Source: UBA6168 sp041163745 (GTDB taxonomy: Bacteria; Bacteroidota; Bacteroidia; Chitinophagales; Saprospiraceae). Taken from it: a stretch of 64,000 nucleotides of DNA. Below the pieces are notes generated by a model, which was not told where the DNA came from, ran no database searches, and saw only the letters and a list, made by a program, of their open reading frames with translations. Within the stretch, counting starts at the first letter, position 1, and each line of letters starts with the position of its first letter. Below are positions 56,724 through 64,000 of this stretch, piece by piece. A program made the position numbers and the translations under genes. The stretch is taken from assembly GCA_041163745.1 (NCBI GenBank), contig JBEAQU010000037.1, positions 1 through 64,000 of the forward strand, read 5' to 3'.

Positions 56724-59495
56724 TCAACGTCGCCGGCCGTCCTGAATACCCTTGCGGTAAGGGATGTTGATAAAGTCCAGCCTGCCCGGTTTCACGCGGA
56801 TATAGAAGCTGTAGGTATTGAAGAAAGGTTGCCAGCTTACCCCCATTTCCCAGCAGTGCAGATCGCGGGAGAAGCTGAAATCCGGATAGGTGATCCGTCG
56901 GGAGGTGAAATCGTAGCCGAAGTTGCCGACGGAGATGTACCAGTTGCGGGTCAGTTTGATGCTGCCTTGGGAGGCGATGGAGTTGGTGCTGACGAGGATG
57001 GTGTCCGACTGGCTTTTGGTGTCGTAGCGTCGCTGGACGGTAAGGTTGTGGCTGATGGAGAAATTTTCGAAAAGGCTGAGGAAATCCTCGGTGGAAGCAT
57101 CGGCATCGTCCGAATCGCCGGAGGGACGGCGGTTGGCGACCTGTTGGTCGGTATTGACCCCGTTGATCAGGTCCCGGAGACGGGAGACCGTGATGTTGGT
57201 GGTGATGGTCGTGTTCCAGCCGGCCAAGCGGACCGGTTTGCCGGTATCCTGGTAATGGAATCGGTTGATACGGCCGCCGGTGGCAGGGTTAATGGCGTAG
57301 GGGTCCAGCACCAATCCGAAGCGGAAGGAGGAGATACCGTTGAAAAGATTGGTATTGCCGGTGATGTTCGTCTGGCTGAAGTTCAGGGAATCCGCGGCGA
57401 AATTATAGTTTCCGCTGACAGAGACCCCGTTGAGCAGTCGCACGTTCTTCAGGGTGGAGTCGCGACGGGAGAACATCTTGGCTTCGAACAAGTTGCCGAA
57501 ACCATAGTTCAGGTTCATCTGCCGGCCGGCGGAGGAAGGTGTGCCGTAACCGGCCAGTTGGTTGTTCTCGAAGATGTTGTAGCGGAGTTCCTCGTCGGAG
57601 GACAGGTCCTTGCGGACGGTCTTGAAATAACCCCAGTCCGGGTTGGTGTAATCCGGGGTGAAATTGAAGCCGAAGGTCGGCGTGATGACATGCCGCAAGC
57701 CGCGCAGCGGTCCCCGTTTGAAGAGCAGGGTGCCGAAGATTTTCGTGCTCATGCTGATGCCGGCGTTGTATTCCCGGAAAGGTTTGAAACCCACGTCCTC
57801 CATTGTCACGACCCTTCCGTTCTGCACTGTGTCGAAGACGACCTGTTGTTCCCCGTCGGGGCTGACGATGATATTGGTATCGACCACGACGGTAGGGTCC
57901 AGGGCTTTCTCTACCGACTTGAAATACCAGACCTCCTTGTAATTGGCCGAAGGGGAGAAGGTGAAATATTTGAGCAGGGTGAAGCTGGTGGAGGTGTTGA
58001 TGTTGTGTCTGGCGCCGTACTTGGCATCCCGGAGGGTCTGGCGGCTGAAGAGGGTGGAATCCTTGGCGGTGAATTGGTTCCTCGCCTCGGCGGTGTAGCG
58101 CATTTGGATCCGTTCGAACCATTTTTCGCCGCCGGTCTTGACTTTCCTTTTGAAGGGATAGAGGTTTTGGGTTTGGAAGTTGAACGTCGGGAAGCTGATG
58201 TTCACGTCCCTGGTGCTGGTATTCTGGGAGTGGTTGAAGCTGAGGCTGAGGTCGAAAGGCTTGTCGAAGCGTTGGCGGAAGCTCATGTTGGAATTGAGCG
58301 AATTTTGGAACCGGGCGTTCGCGTCCGTTTGATTGCTGCGTTGGTAATCGCTGGTCTGGAGGTTGATGCTGCCACCGAAAGTCCGGTAGGGATGTGCCTT
58401 GGCATCCTGGTTATGGGACCAGTTCACGATGAAGGAGGGGGAGAACCGGGGCTGTCCGGTGGCGTCCTCTGTCCGAAGATAAGCCAGGCTGAGGTTGGCG
58501 GACCCATTGTATTTGTAACGCTGGCGGTAATTCGAGCGGGTATGGACGCGGAACGTACCTTTGAGATACACATCGCCTGTCACGCTCAGATCCCAATGGT
58601 CGTTGATGGGAAAATACCAGCCTAGGTTTTCCAGGCCGAATCCCCACGCTTCCGAGTATTCGTAGTTACGGGGAAAAATCAGACCGGTTCTTTTCCCTTG
58701 TTTGAGGGGAAAGAAACCGAAAGGAAACCACAACGGGGTGGGGATGTCTCCTATCACGAGATTGCAGGGGCCGACGACGGCGACCTTGTCCTGGACGATT
58801 TTCTGTTTGCTGCTGCGGATACCGAAATGCGGATGTTCCAGGTCGCAGGTGGAAAAGATGGCGTTTTTGCTGTAGATGATGTTCGACCGGGTGGAATCTT
58901 CCCCGGCGCCGATGAATTTGCCCTTTTCACCCACGACATTGAGCCCCTGCTGCATGGATTGAGCCTGGGTGTAGACACCTTTGTAGGTTTTGAAGTTGTA
59001 TTCGATGCGGTGGGCGGCAAATTGTTGGCTGCCTTGTTCGAAAGTGGGTTTGCCTACCAGTTTGTTCAGGACCTTCCTACCTTCGGCAACGAATACGTTC
59101 TGCTGCCAATCCACCAGGATATAGGCGGCCTGGATGGTCAGCCCCTGGTATTTGAGTGTGGCGTCACCCCAAAGGTGTAGCTGTTTGTTTGCGATGTCGA
59201 AGAAGGAGGAGTCCTGTGCGTTGGCGTCCAGCGGGGCGGTGATGGCATCCGGGGAAATGGCGATGCTGTCCCAATTCATGGTGGAACCGAGTGGCGGCAG
59301 AGAGTCCTGTCGGGAGGGCGGTGGCATGCCGATCCTTCCTTCCTGGCCGGGCTGTGCCAGGGTATTCCCCATAGAAAGCACTAACAATGAAATAATTATA
59401 TTTAAATTTGTGTTCAAGGTGCGGAAGAAAGTTGGTGCCGGCGAAATCCGGCCGCGGGACGATGGTCGGGAGTCGGAACGGAACCCTTTGTACAA
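56724..59495 (-). CDS. lptD: LPS-assembly protein LptD-like outer membrane protein
   Basis: 923 residues. The N-terminus has a hydrophobic segment (NIIISLLVLSMG) preceded by about 30 polar residues, so the exact start is not certain. Residues about 95-260 are an OstA/LptA-like beta-jellyroll region (ATLKYQGLTIQAAYILVDWQ, EGRKVLNKLVGKPTFEQGSQ). The rest is a large barrel of alternating strands. LptD with LptE inserts lipopolysaccharide in the outer leaflet. IGDIPTPLWFPFGFFPLK is the conserved block between the two parts. It is divergent from the amidase gene with 65 bp between. The family is confident although the sequence is highly diverged from proteobacterial LptD. Confidence 0.88.
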   Translation of the reverse strand: MYKGFRSDSRPSSRGRISPAPTFFRTLNTNLNIIISLLVLSMGNTLAQPGQEGRIGMPPPSRQDSLPPLGSTMNWDSIAISPDAITAPLDANAQDSSFFDIANKQLHLWGDATLKYQGLTIQAAYILVDWQQNVFVAEGRKVLNKLVGKPTFEQGSQQFAAHRIEYNFKTYKGVYTQAQSMQQGLNVVGEKGKFIGAGEDSTRSNIIYSKNAIFSTCDLEHPHFGIRSSKQKIVQDKVAVVGPCNLVIGDIPTPLWFPFGFFPLKQGKRTGLIFPRNYEYSEAWGFGLENLGWYFPINDHWDLSVTGDVYLKGTFRVHTRSNYRQRYKYNGSANLSLAYLRTEDATGQPRFSPSFIVNWSHNQDAKAHPYRTFGGSINLQTSDYQRSNQTDANARFQNSLNSNMSFRQRFDKPFDLSLSFNHSQNTSTRDVNISFPTFNFQTQNLYPFKRKVKTGGEKWFERIQMRYTAEARNQFTAKDSTLFSRQTLRDAKYGARHNINTSTSFTLLKYFTFSPSANYKEVWYFKSVEKALDPTVVVDTNIIVSPDGEQQVVFDTVQNGRVVTMEDVGFKPFREYNAGISMSTKIFGTLLFKRGPLRGLRHVITPTFGFNFTPDYTNPDWGYFKTVRKDLSSDEELRYNIFENNQLAGYGTPSSAGRQMNLNYGFGNLFEAKMFSRRDSTLKNVRLLNGVSVSGNYNFAADSLNFSQTNITGNTNLFNGISSFRFGLVLDPYAINPATGGRINRFHYQDTGKPVRLAGWNTTITTNITVSRLRDLINGVNTDQQVANRRPSGDSDDADASTEDFLSLFENFSISHNLTVQRRYDTKSQSDTILVSTNSIASQGSIKLTRNWYISVGNFGYDFTSRRITYPDFSFSRDLHCWEMGVSWQPFFNTYSFYIRVKPGRLDFINIPYRKGIQDGRRR

Positions 59496-59560
59496 TAATC
59501 TATTTCATAACAGTTTACGGCCGTAATATTCGTAATCGGTCCCATCATTAACCACTGCTC

Positions 59561-60898
59561 ATGGAAACCCGAAAGCTTGTCAGTATAACGCTGTTCGTCC
59601 TCCTGTATTCCGTCGGGACGGCGGAAGCAAGGCTGAATGTCGCATATATCGGCAAAAATATAAAAGCGGCGGAAAGAAACACATCCGAAGCATGGCGAGG
59701 GGGGCAGGTCGATTCGATTCGGCCTGCCGTTGACGGTAAGGTTGTCGGAAGCCATGGGGGCGGATTGGTTCGGACCATCGTCATTGACCCCGGGCATGGG
59801 GGGCATGACCCTGGCTGTTCTGGCCGGCATTCCAAAGAGAAGCACCTGGTGTTGAAGATCGCCAGCTATTTTGCCGACAACCTGCGGAACAACTATCCCG
59901 AGCTGCGGGTGTTGATGACAAGGACGGAGGATGTCTTCATTCCCCTGCACGAGCGGGCGGCGATGGCCACGCGGGAGCAGGCGGATTTGTTCGTATCCAT
60001 CCATTGCAACTTCATTCCCAAGGCGGCGCAAATACAAGGCATGGAAACCTATGTATTGGGCCTGCACGCCACGGAAGCCAACCTGGAGGTGGCGAAGCGG
60101 GAGAACGAGGCCATTTTGCTGGAGGACAACTACGAGGAGACCTATGGATACGACCCCAATTCCCCGGAGGCGCACATCGTGTTGTCCATGTTCCAAAATG
60201 TATTCCTGGACAAAAGCATCCGGTTCTCCGAGCATATACAGTCGGCGGGCGAGGCAGGCGGTCGCCGTAACCGGGGGGTCCGCCAAGCCGGATTCCTCGT
60301 CCTGCGGCATGCCACGATGCCCAGTGTTCTGGTGGAGACCGGCTATCTGAGCAACCGGCAGGAGGAAGCCTACCTGTCGGGAGACGACGGACAACGGACC
60401 CTGGCGAACGCTTTGTTGACGGCCTTCGAACAATATCGTTACGAAATGGAGGGCGGCGTTCCGCGAACAGCGCTGCAACTGCTGCCGCTGACCCAGAAAA
60501 CGGCAGGTGACCTCGCTGCGACGACCACCCCGACAATCGGTGGTGGTCCGGCGGTCAACGCTTCGGCTCGACCGGTGCTGACGAATTTTCCGGACGGCGA
60601 CGGTCGGAACAGGCAGGGGTCGGAACGCCCGTCTGTATCAAGTACACCGGCGGGTGACGGCAGGATGGAGTACCGAGTGCAATTGCTCGCCTCCCCGGTG
60701 GAGGTCCGGCAAACCGGAGAAAAATGGTCGAAGCTCACTTATTTGGTGGAAGTTCGGCAAGAAGATAACTACTATAAATACCAGGTTTGTAATTTAGCCT
60801 CCGAAAATGAAGCACACCGGGTAAAAGAACAAGTTCGGTCGGCAGGTTTCCACGATGCCTTCATCGTCACTTACCGCGACGGCCGCCGAAGCAAATAA
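59561..60898 (+). CDS. N-acetylmuramoyl-L-alanine amidase with C-terminal SPOR domain
   Basis: 445 residues, signal peptide (LVSITLFVLLYSVGTAEA). Amidase_3 domain: zinc ligands His79 (DPGHGGHDPG), Glu93 (KEKHLVLK) and His148 (SIHCN), and the catalytic Glu259 (VLVETGYLSN). It cleaves the amide bond between muramic acid and the stem peptide in the periplasm. Residues about 290-360 are a linker and 363-440 a SPOR domain (MEYRVQLLASPV, YYKYQVCNLASENEA), which binds denuded septal glycan. It is divergent from lptD and 22 bp from the MCE gene. Confidence 0.92.
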   Translation: METRKLVSITLFVLLYSVGTAEARLNVAYIGKNIKAAERNTSEAWRGGQVDSIRPAVDGKVVGSHGGGLVRTIVIDPGHGGHDPGCSGRHSKEKHLVLKIASYFADNLRNNYPELRVLMTRTEDVFIPLHERAAMATREQADLFVSIHCNFIPKAAQIQGMETYVLGLHATEANLEVAKRENEAILLEDNYEETYGYDPNSPEAHIVLSMFQNVFLDKSIRFSEHIQSAGEAGGRRNRGVRQAGFLVLRHATMPSVLVETGYLSNRQEEAYLSGDDGQRTLANALLTAFEQYRYEMEGGVPRTALQLLPLTQKTAGDLAATTTPTIGGGPAVNASARPVLTNFPDGDGRNRQGSERPSVSSTPAGDGRMEYRVQLLASPVEVRQTGEKWSKLTYLVEVRQEDNYYKYQVCNLASENEAHRVKEQVRSAGFHDAFIVTYRDGRRSK

Positions 60899-60920
60899 CC
60901 TTCACCATCACCCTTCCTCC

Positions 60921-61940
60921 ATGCGCAAAGAAACTAAGATCGCCATTTTCACCATCCTCACTGTCGCCCTGGCGATCTGGGGGTACAAATACCTGCGCGG
61001 ATTCAATATCCTGAGCAACAAAACCACGGTCTTTGCCGTGTTCGACCGGGTGGACGGCCTCCGTGTGTCGACCCCCATTTATGTCAACGGACTGGAAGTC
61101 GGCTTGGTTGCGGATTTCAAACAGGAACCGGGTGACCTGAACACCATCGTGGTGGAAATGCAGCTGGACAGTGACATCCGGCTGCCGGCCAATGCCGTTG
61201 CAGAGATCATCACCAACAGCCTGATGGGCGGTACCACCATCAACCTCGTCTTCACCGGAACTTGCGAAGGACAAGCATGTGTGCAGGATGGCGCCCGTAT
61301 AGAAGGCGTCATGAAAGGCATGCTGGCCTCCTTCGCCACCCCCACCGAAGTCGCCGTGTACATGGAAGAACTCAATGCAGGCCTGCAGAAGCTGTTCGAC
61401 ACATTGGCCTACAGGGTCGGGGAAAATCCGGACCTTCGCAAAGGAATGGACGACATTCAGGCGACGCTGGCAAATCTGCGTTCCACCACCGAGCGCCTGG
61501 ACCAGCTGACCCGGCGGTCTTCCGGTTCCGTTGAAAAGAGTCTCGCCTCCGTGGCCACCATCACCCGGACATTGGAGGAAAGCAACCAGCAGATAAAGAC
61601 CATCCTGGACAACACGGCCCGCCTGAGTGCAGACCTTCAGGCAGCCAATGTGAAGGACATCGCCCAGGAAACCCGGACCAGCATCCGGCAGTTGACCGCC
61701 ACGCTGGAAACTTCGGAAAAAACCGTGGCTCAGCTTGGTAATGTGCTGACACAATTGCAATCCGGAGACGGCGCCTTGTCCAAACTCCTCGATGATAAGG
61801 AACTCGCCACCCACTTGTCGGAAACCATCCGCAATCTTGACCTGCTGCTGCTGGACATAAGGCTTCATCCGGAACGCTACCGCCGCATTCTCTCTGGAAA
61901 GAAAATTCCGTATCAGGCACCTGCGGCAACGGAAGGTTGA
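60921..61940 (+). CDS. mlaD: MCE/MlaD-family lipid transport protein
   Basis: 339 residues from MRKETKIAIFTILTVALAIWG. One N-terminal membrane anchor precedes a single MCE domain (residues about 35-120: VFDRVDGLRVSTPIYVNGLE, ITNSLMGGTTINLVF). A long helical region (about 150-330) follows. MlaD-type proteins form hexameric rings that carry phospholipids between the membranes. The upstream 22 codons before this ATG overlap the amidase end and are not counted. No MlaE or MlaF gene follows. Confidence 0.9.
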   Translation: MRKETKIAIFTILTVALAIWGYKYLRGFNILSNKTTVFAVFDRVDGLRVSTPIYVNGLEVGLVADFKQEPGDLNTIVVEMQLDSDIRLPANAVAEIITNSLMGGTTINLVFTGTCEGQACVQDGARIEGVMKGMLASFATPTEVAVYMEELNAGLQKLFDTLAYRVGENPDLRKGMDDIQATLANLRSTTERLDQLTRRSSGSVEKSLASVATITRTLEESNQQIKTILDNTARLSADLQAANVKDIAQETRTSIRQLTATLETSEKTVAQLGNVLTQLQSGDGALSKLLDDKELATHLSETIRNLDLLLLDIRLHPERYRRILSGKKIPYQAPAATEG

Positions 61941-61953
61941 GCGGTCCTGACTT

Positions 61954-62883
61954 TCATTTGCGTTGGAACAACAACCGGAGCCGTTTCAACAAACGGATCA
62001 TCTTGAGATTGATGCCTGTTCCCGCATCGAAAAAGATACCGTTGACGGTTATCCAACCGCCTGCTTGTCGCCGGATTTCCTCCAGGTTTCGGTAGTATAC
62101 CCGCTGGCTCTTTTCCATGGGCATCTTCCAGTACAGACATTGGTCGGTCATGGCATATCCTTCCCTGAAATTTCCCAGCAAGGAAAGATTGGAAATGAAG
62201 AAGATCGTTTCCTTTTTCTGTGGGAAAAGAAAAGCGGAGGCGGCGTTCTTCAACTTGTCCGGTGGCATGGAGACGAATTCCGTGTATACGCGGTCGAATT
62301 CCGCACCGAAATCGAGGTGGTCAGCCACCATGTCGGCGAGTCTGATGTCCTCCAGCGGCAATCCCTGCCAGCGCAGGATGGTCTCCTGAAATGTCACTTC
62401 GTTGAGATCCCGACAGTGGAGGACGATAAAGAAATCCAGGAGGTCCTCGAATGCAACCTGCATGACCCGGTTGCGGTCGCTGTCAGGAGGGGCGGCATCC
62501 AAGTTCATTTCCGCCAGTTGACCGAGGCGCAATTCCGCCTGTCGGTAGAAAGGACTGTGCCGCAACCGCTCCGAATAGGCGGCGTGCCTCGACGGATGAA
62601 CCTCTTCTGCCAACCGACGTTCGAACGCCAACAGGAAACGGTCCATCCATTCCCGTGCTACGGCTTGCCGGCGTTCCTGCCCGAAAAGGTCTTCGAAATC
62701 ACCAGACGATTTCGCTTCTCGGAACAAGGGTTGACCACAACGGCCACAGACGGATTCTTGCAAGTTGTTTTCCGTACCGCAGGCGGGACAGTGGACGGTT
62801 TCCTCCAGGGCAGGGACACCACAGAAAGAACAGGCACCAGCCCCCGGTGCCAAGGGTAGCCGACAGGCCAAACACTTTTTCAT
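61954..62883 (-). CDS. Double zinc-ribbon protein of unknown function
   Basis: 309 residues, soluble. Residues 1-55 contain four CxxC pairs (CLAC, CSFC, CPAC, CGRC), enough for two zinc ribbons. After about 60 residues comes a long helical middle (EWMDRFLLAFERRLAEEV, AFEDLLDFFIVLH) and a C-terminal part (YAMTDQCLYWKMPMEK, INLKMIRLLKRLRLLF) that might be a small beta-rich (PH-like) domain, a weak guess. The last residues are basic. Similar zinc-ribbon plus domain proteins exist, but no function is known to me. It is convergent with the MCE gene. Confidence 0.7.
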   Translation of the reverse strand: MKKCLACRLPLAPGAGACSFCGVPALEETVHCPACGTENNLQESVCGRCGQPLFREAKSSGDFEDLFGQERRQAVAREWMDRFLLAFERRLAEEVHPSRHAAYSERLRHSPFYRQAELRLGQLAEMNLDAAPPDSDRNRVMQVAFEDLLDFFIVLHCRDLNEVTFQETILRWQGLPLEDIRLADMVADHLDFGAEFDRVYTEFVSMPPDKLKNAASAFLFPQKKETIFFISNLSLLGNFREGYAMTDQCLYWKMPMEKSQRVYYRNLEEIRRQAGGWITVNGIFFDAGTGINLKMIRLLKRLRLLFQRK

Positions 62884-63184
62884 GGCGGCAACTTGAAGCG
62901 GCCGTCAGCAAAGCCCGCACCGGTAGACAGGCGGCCTATAATGGACCGTCATCGGACGGAGGATGACTTCAGCCAACAGGCCGCTGCGCGAAAGTAAGGA
63001 AATCCGGTGGAACCGTAAAAGGAGACGGAGGGTGGAAAGGACAAAGGCTTCTTGCCGGGTTGCATGAACCAGTACAGGCACTGTTTGTTGTTAAAGTTCC
63101 GTAATGTTTCATCACCAGACGAACCGGTCCGCTTGTCATTGCAACCGGGAAGGACCCCGTCCGGCAGTCCGCCAATTCCACAAC
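62884..63184. other. 301-bp divergent intergenic region
   Basis: Between the zinc-ribbon gene (minus) and the oxidase gene (plus). A weak TACTTTCG box on the minus strand at 62989-62996; no convincing promoter for the plus gene and no gene. Confidence 0.4.
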
Positions 63185-63805
63185 ATGGCATCACCACAGG
63201 AAGATAAGCCGTACAGCGAATACGACAATTTCGCTTTCCATCCATACAACGTCATGTTGTTCCTGTCCTTGTTCGCCATCACGGCCCTGTTCCTGGCTTT
63301 GTCCGCCGCATTCATTTACACCCGGGTGCAGAGTGGGGTGACGGGCATCCGTATTCCCCTTTTGTTCGGCTTCAACACCCTGGTCCTGCTGGCCAGCAGC
63401 CACCGGATGATGGTCGCCAACCGTTGCTACCGCACGGATGACACAAGTGGATACCAACAGGCATTGCGGGCCACCATGTGGTTGTCCGTCGCTTTCCTCG
63501 CCCTGCAATTGCTTGCATGGGGTCAATTGTTCCGGCAGAACATCCTTATGCAATCCGACAATTCGGCCGCCTATCTCTACTTGTTGTCCATCCTTCACTT
63601 CGTGCACGTTGTCGCCGGCATCCCTTTTCTATGGTTGTTCCAACGTGCCGCCAAGAAACAGATGCGCGAGCCGGTGACCGTGTTGGTGTACTTCTCCGAC
63701 CCGGAAAAACGCCTCCGCCTCCGCCTGCTGACCATCTACTGGCATTTCCTGGACGGTCTTTGGATATTCCTGGTCCTGTTCCTGCTGGCGAATTATCTGT
63801 TCTGA
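63185..63805 (+). CDS. Heme-copper oxidase subunit III (cytochrome c oxidase-like)
   Basis: 206 residues, five predicted membrane helices, as in the short five-helix forms of subunit III. Key blocks: the start helix YNVMLFLSLFAITALFLALS, helix 4 YLLSILHFVHVVAGIPFLWL (with the conserved His), and the last helix with YWHFLDGLWIFLVLFLL. Subunit III stabilises the oxidase core. The start is the ATG giving MASPQEDKPYSEYD; an upstream in-frame ATG at 63104 adds an unrelated stretch. The neighbouring oxidase genes are not in the window. Together with the ccm operon this fits aerobic respiration. Confidence 0.85.
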   Translation: MASPQEDKPYSEYDNFAFHPYNVMLFLSLFAITALFLALSAAFIYTRVQSGVTGIRIPLLFGFNTLVLLASSHRMMVANRCYRTDDTSGYQQALRATMWLSVAFLALQLLAWGQLFRQNILMQSDNSAAYLYLLSILHFVHVVAGIPFLWLFQRAAKKQMREPVTVLVYFSDPEKRLRLRLLTIYWHFLDGLWIFLVLFLLANYLF

Positions 63806-63841
63806 TGCCGTGCTGAAGACGGACCCGGCCTATCAAGCTCG

Positions 63842-64000
63842 TCACCAGACATTCACCTCTGTCTCCAGTTCCACCCCGAACATGGCCCGCACATCATCTC
63901 GAATGAGCTTGGACAGCGCCAGGATGTCCTCACCCGTCGCCCCGCCGAGGTTCACCAGGACCAATGCCTGTCGCTCGTGGCAACCGGCAGGTCCGACGGA
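63842..64000 (-). CDS. murB: UDP-N-acetylenolpyruvoylglucosamine reductase, C-terminal end (cut by window)
   Basis: The open minus-strand frame entering from the right edge encodes HERQALVLVNLGGATGEDIL and ends at a TGA at 63844-63842. The HExQALVLVN.GGAT block and the final GVELETEVNVW are the typical end of MurB, which reduces the enolpyruvyl group in peptidoglycan precursor synthesis. Only 52 residues are visible. It is convergent with the oxidase gene. Confidence 0.85.
   Translation of the reverse strand, partial: SVGPAGCHERQALVLVNLGGATGEDILALSKLIRDDVRAMFGVELETEVNVW

Noticed and set aside
56706..58625. Plus-strand frame of about 640 codons over lptD
   Set aside because: Val/Gly/Glu-rich translation typical of the strand opposite a barrel protein.
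1..64000. tRNA, rRNA, insertion sequence, integrase or attachment site
   Set aside because: None recognised; intergenic spaces are short and no tRNA-like fold or transposase was seen by eye. A covariance scan would be needed for certainty.

Overview
The window is a gene-dense chromosomal segment of a member of the Bacteroidota, most likely the Saprospirales/Saprospiria branch (lineage is my inference). Four things support this. Several large secreted proteins end in type IX secretion system (T9SS) C-terminal signals, both the type A tail and the gliding-motility 'CHU_C' tail beginning around FxPNVFSPNGDGIND. SprB-type repeats and a PorV/PorQ-family barrel are present. Genes have no convincing Shine-Dalgarno sequences. 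Many starts are preceded by the Bacteroidota -7 element TAnnTTTG, twice with TTTG exactly 19 bases upstream. The DNA is visibly GC-rich for the phylum. I see no insertion sequence, prophage, CRISPR array, tRNA or rRNA.

Layout. 1-5190: a cut-off phospholipase-D-type (cardiolipin synthase-like) gene on the minus strand, then a large secreted lectin-PKD-glycosidase-like protein and about 540 bp with no gene. 5191-9596: an APC amino-acid permease divergent from a double AAA+ ATPase with a duplicated N-terminal domain. 9657-17616: amino-acid, purine, quinone and lysine metabolism (sdaA, ald, ade, mqnD, an RluA-family pseudouridine synthase, hbd, dapF). 17834-19312: a secreted protein with seven tandem repeats and a T9SS tail. 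19325-27385: a small TPR protein, tex, a cytochrome c maturation operon (a CxxxY-type ccmE, a long ccmF, a DUF2520 protein, a small conserved protein) and uridine kinase. 27623-29835: a barrel-like protein, a NUDIX hydrolase and a DUF4442 thioesterase-fold protein.

29842-48843 is mostly surface biology. It holds a CHU_C protein with SprB repeats and a TamL-type outer-membrane assembly lipoprotein. These are followed by an SpoU methyltransferase, a candidate small structured RNA and two unknown cytoplasmic proteins. A PorV/PorQ-family protein, a CotH-kinase/lamin-tail protein and an 1831-residue adhesin with twelve SprB repeats then lie together on the minus strand. T9SS cargo next to a possible T9SS shuttle suggests a cell-surface adhesion or gliding module.

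49310-64000: SppA protease, two paralogous secreted M20 amidohydrolases flanking trxB, a PPi-type phosphofructokinase, and an envelope cluster in which lptD diverges from a SPOR-domain amidase and an MCE/MlaD protein. The window ends with a zinc-ribbon protein, a heme-copper oxidase subunit III and the 3' end of murB.

The items I would look at first are the promoter plus two hairpins at 37177-37310 (small RNA or attenuator), the duplicated-domain double AAA+ protein at 6969-9596, the seven-repeat secreted protein at 17834-19312, and the glycosidase-like secreted protein at 1365-4652, which lacks any recognisable T9SS tail. No single complete undescribed system is demonstrable from sequence alone.
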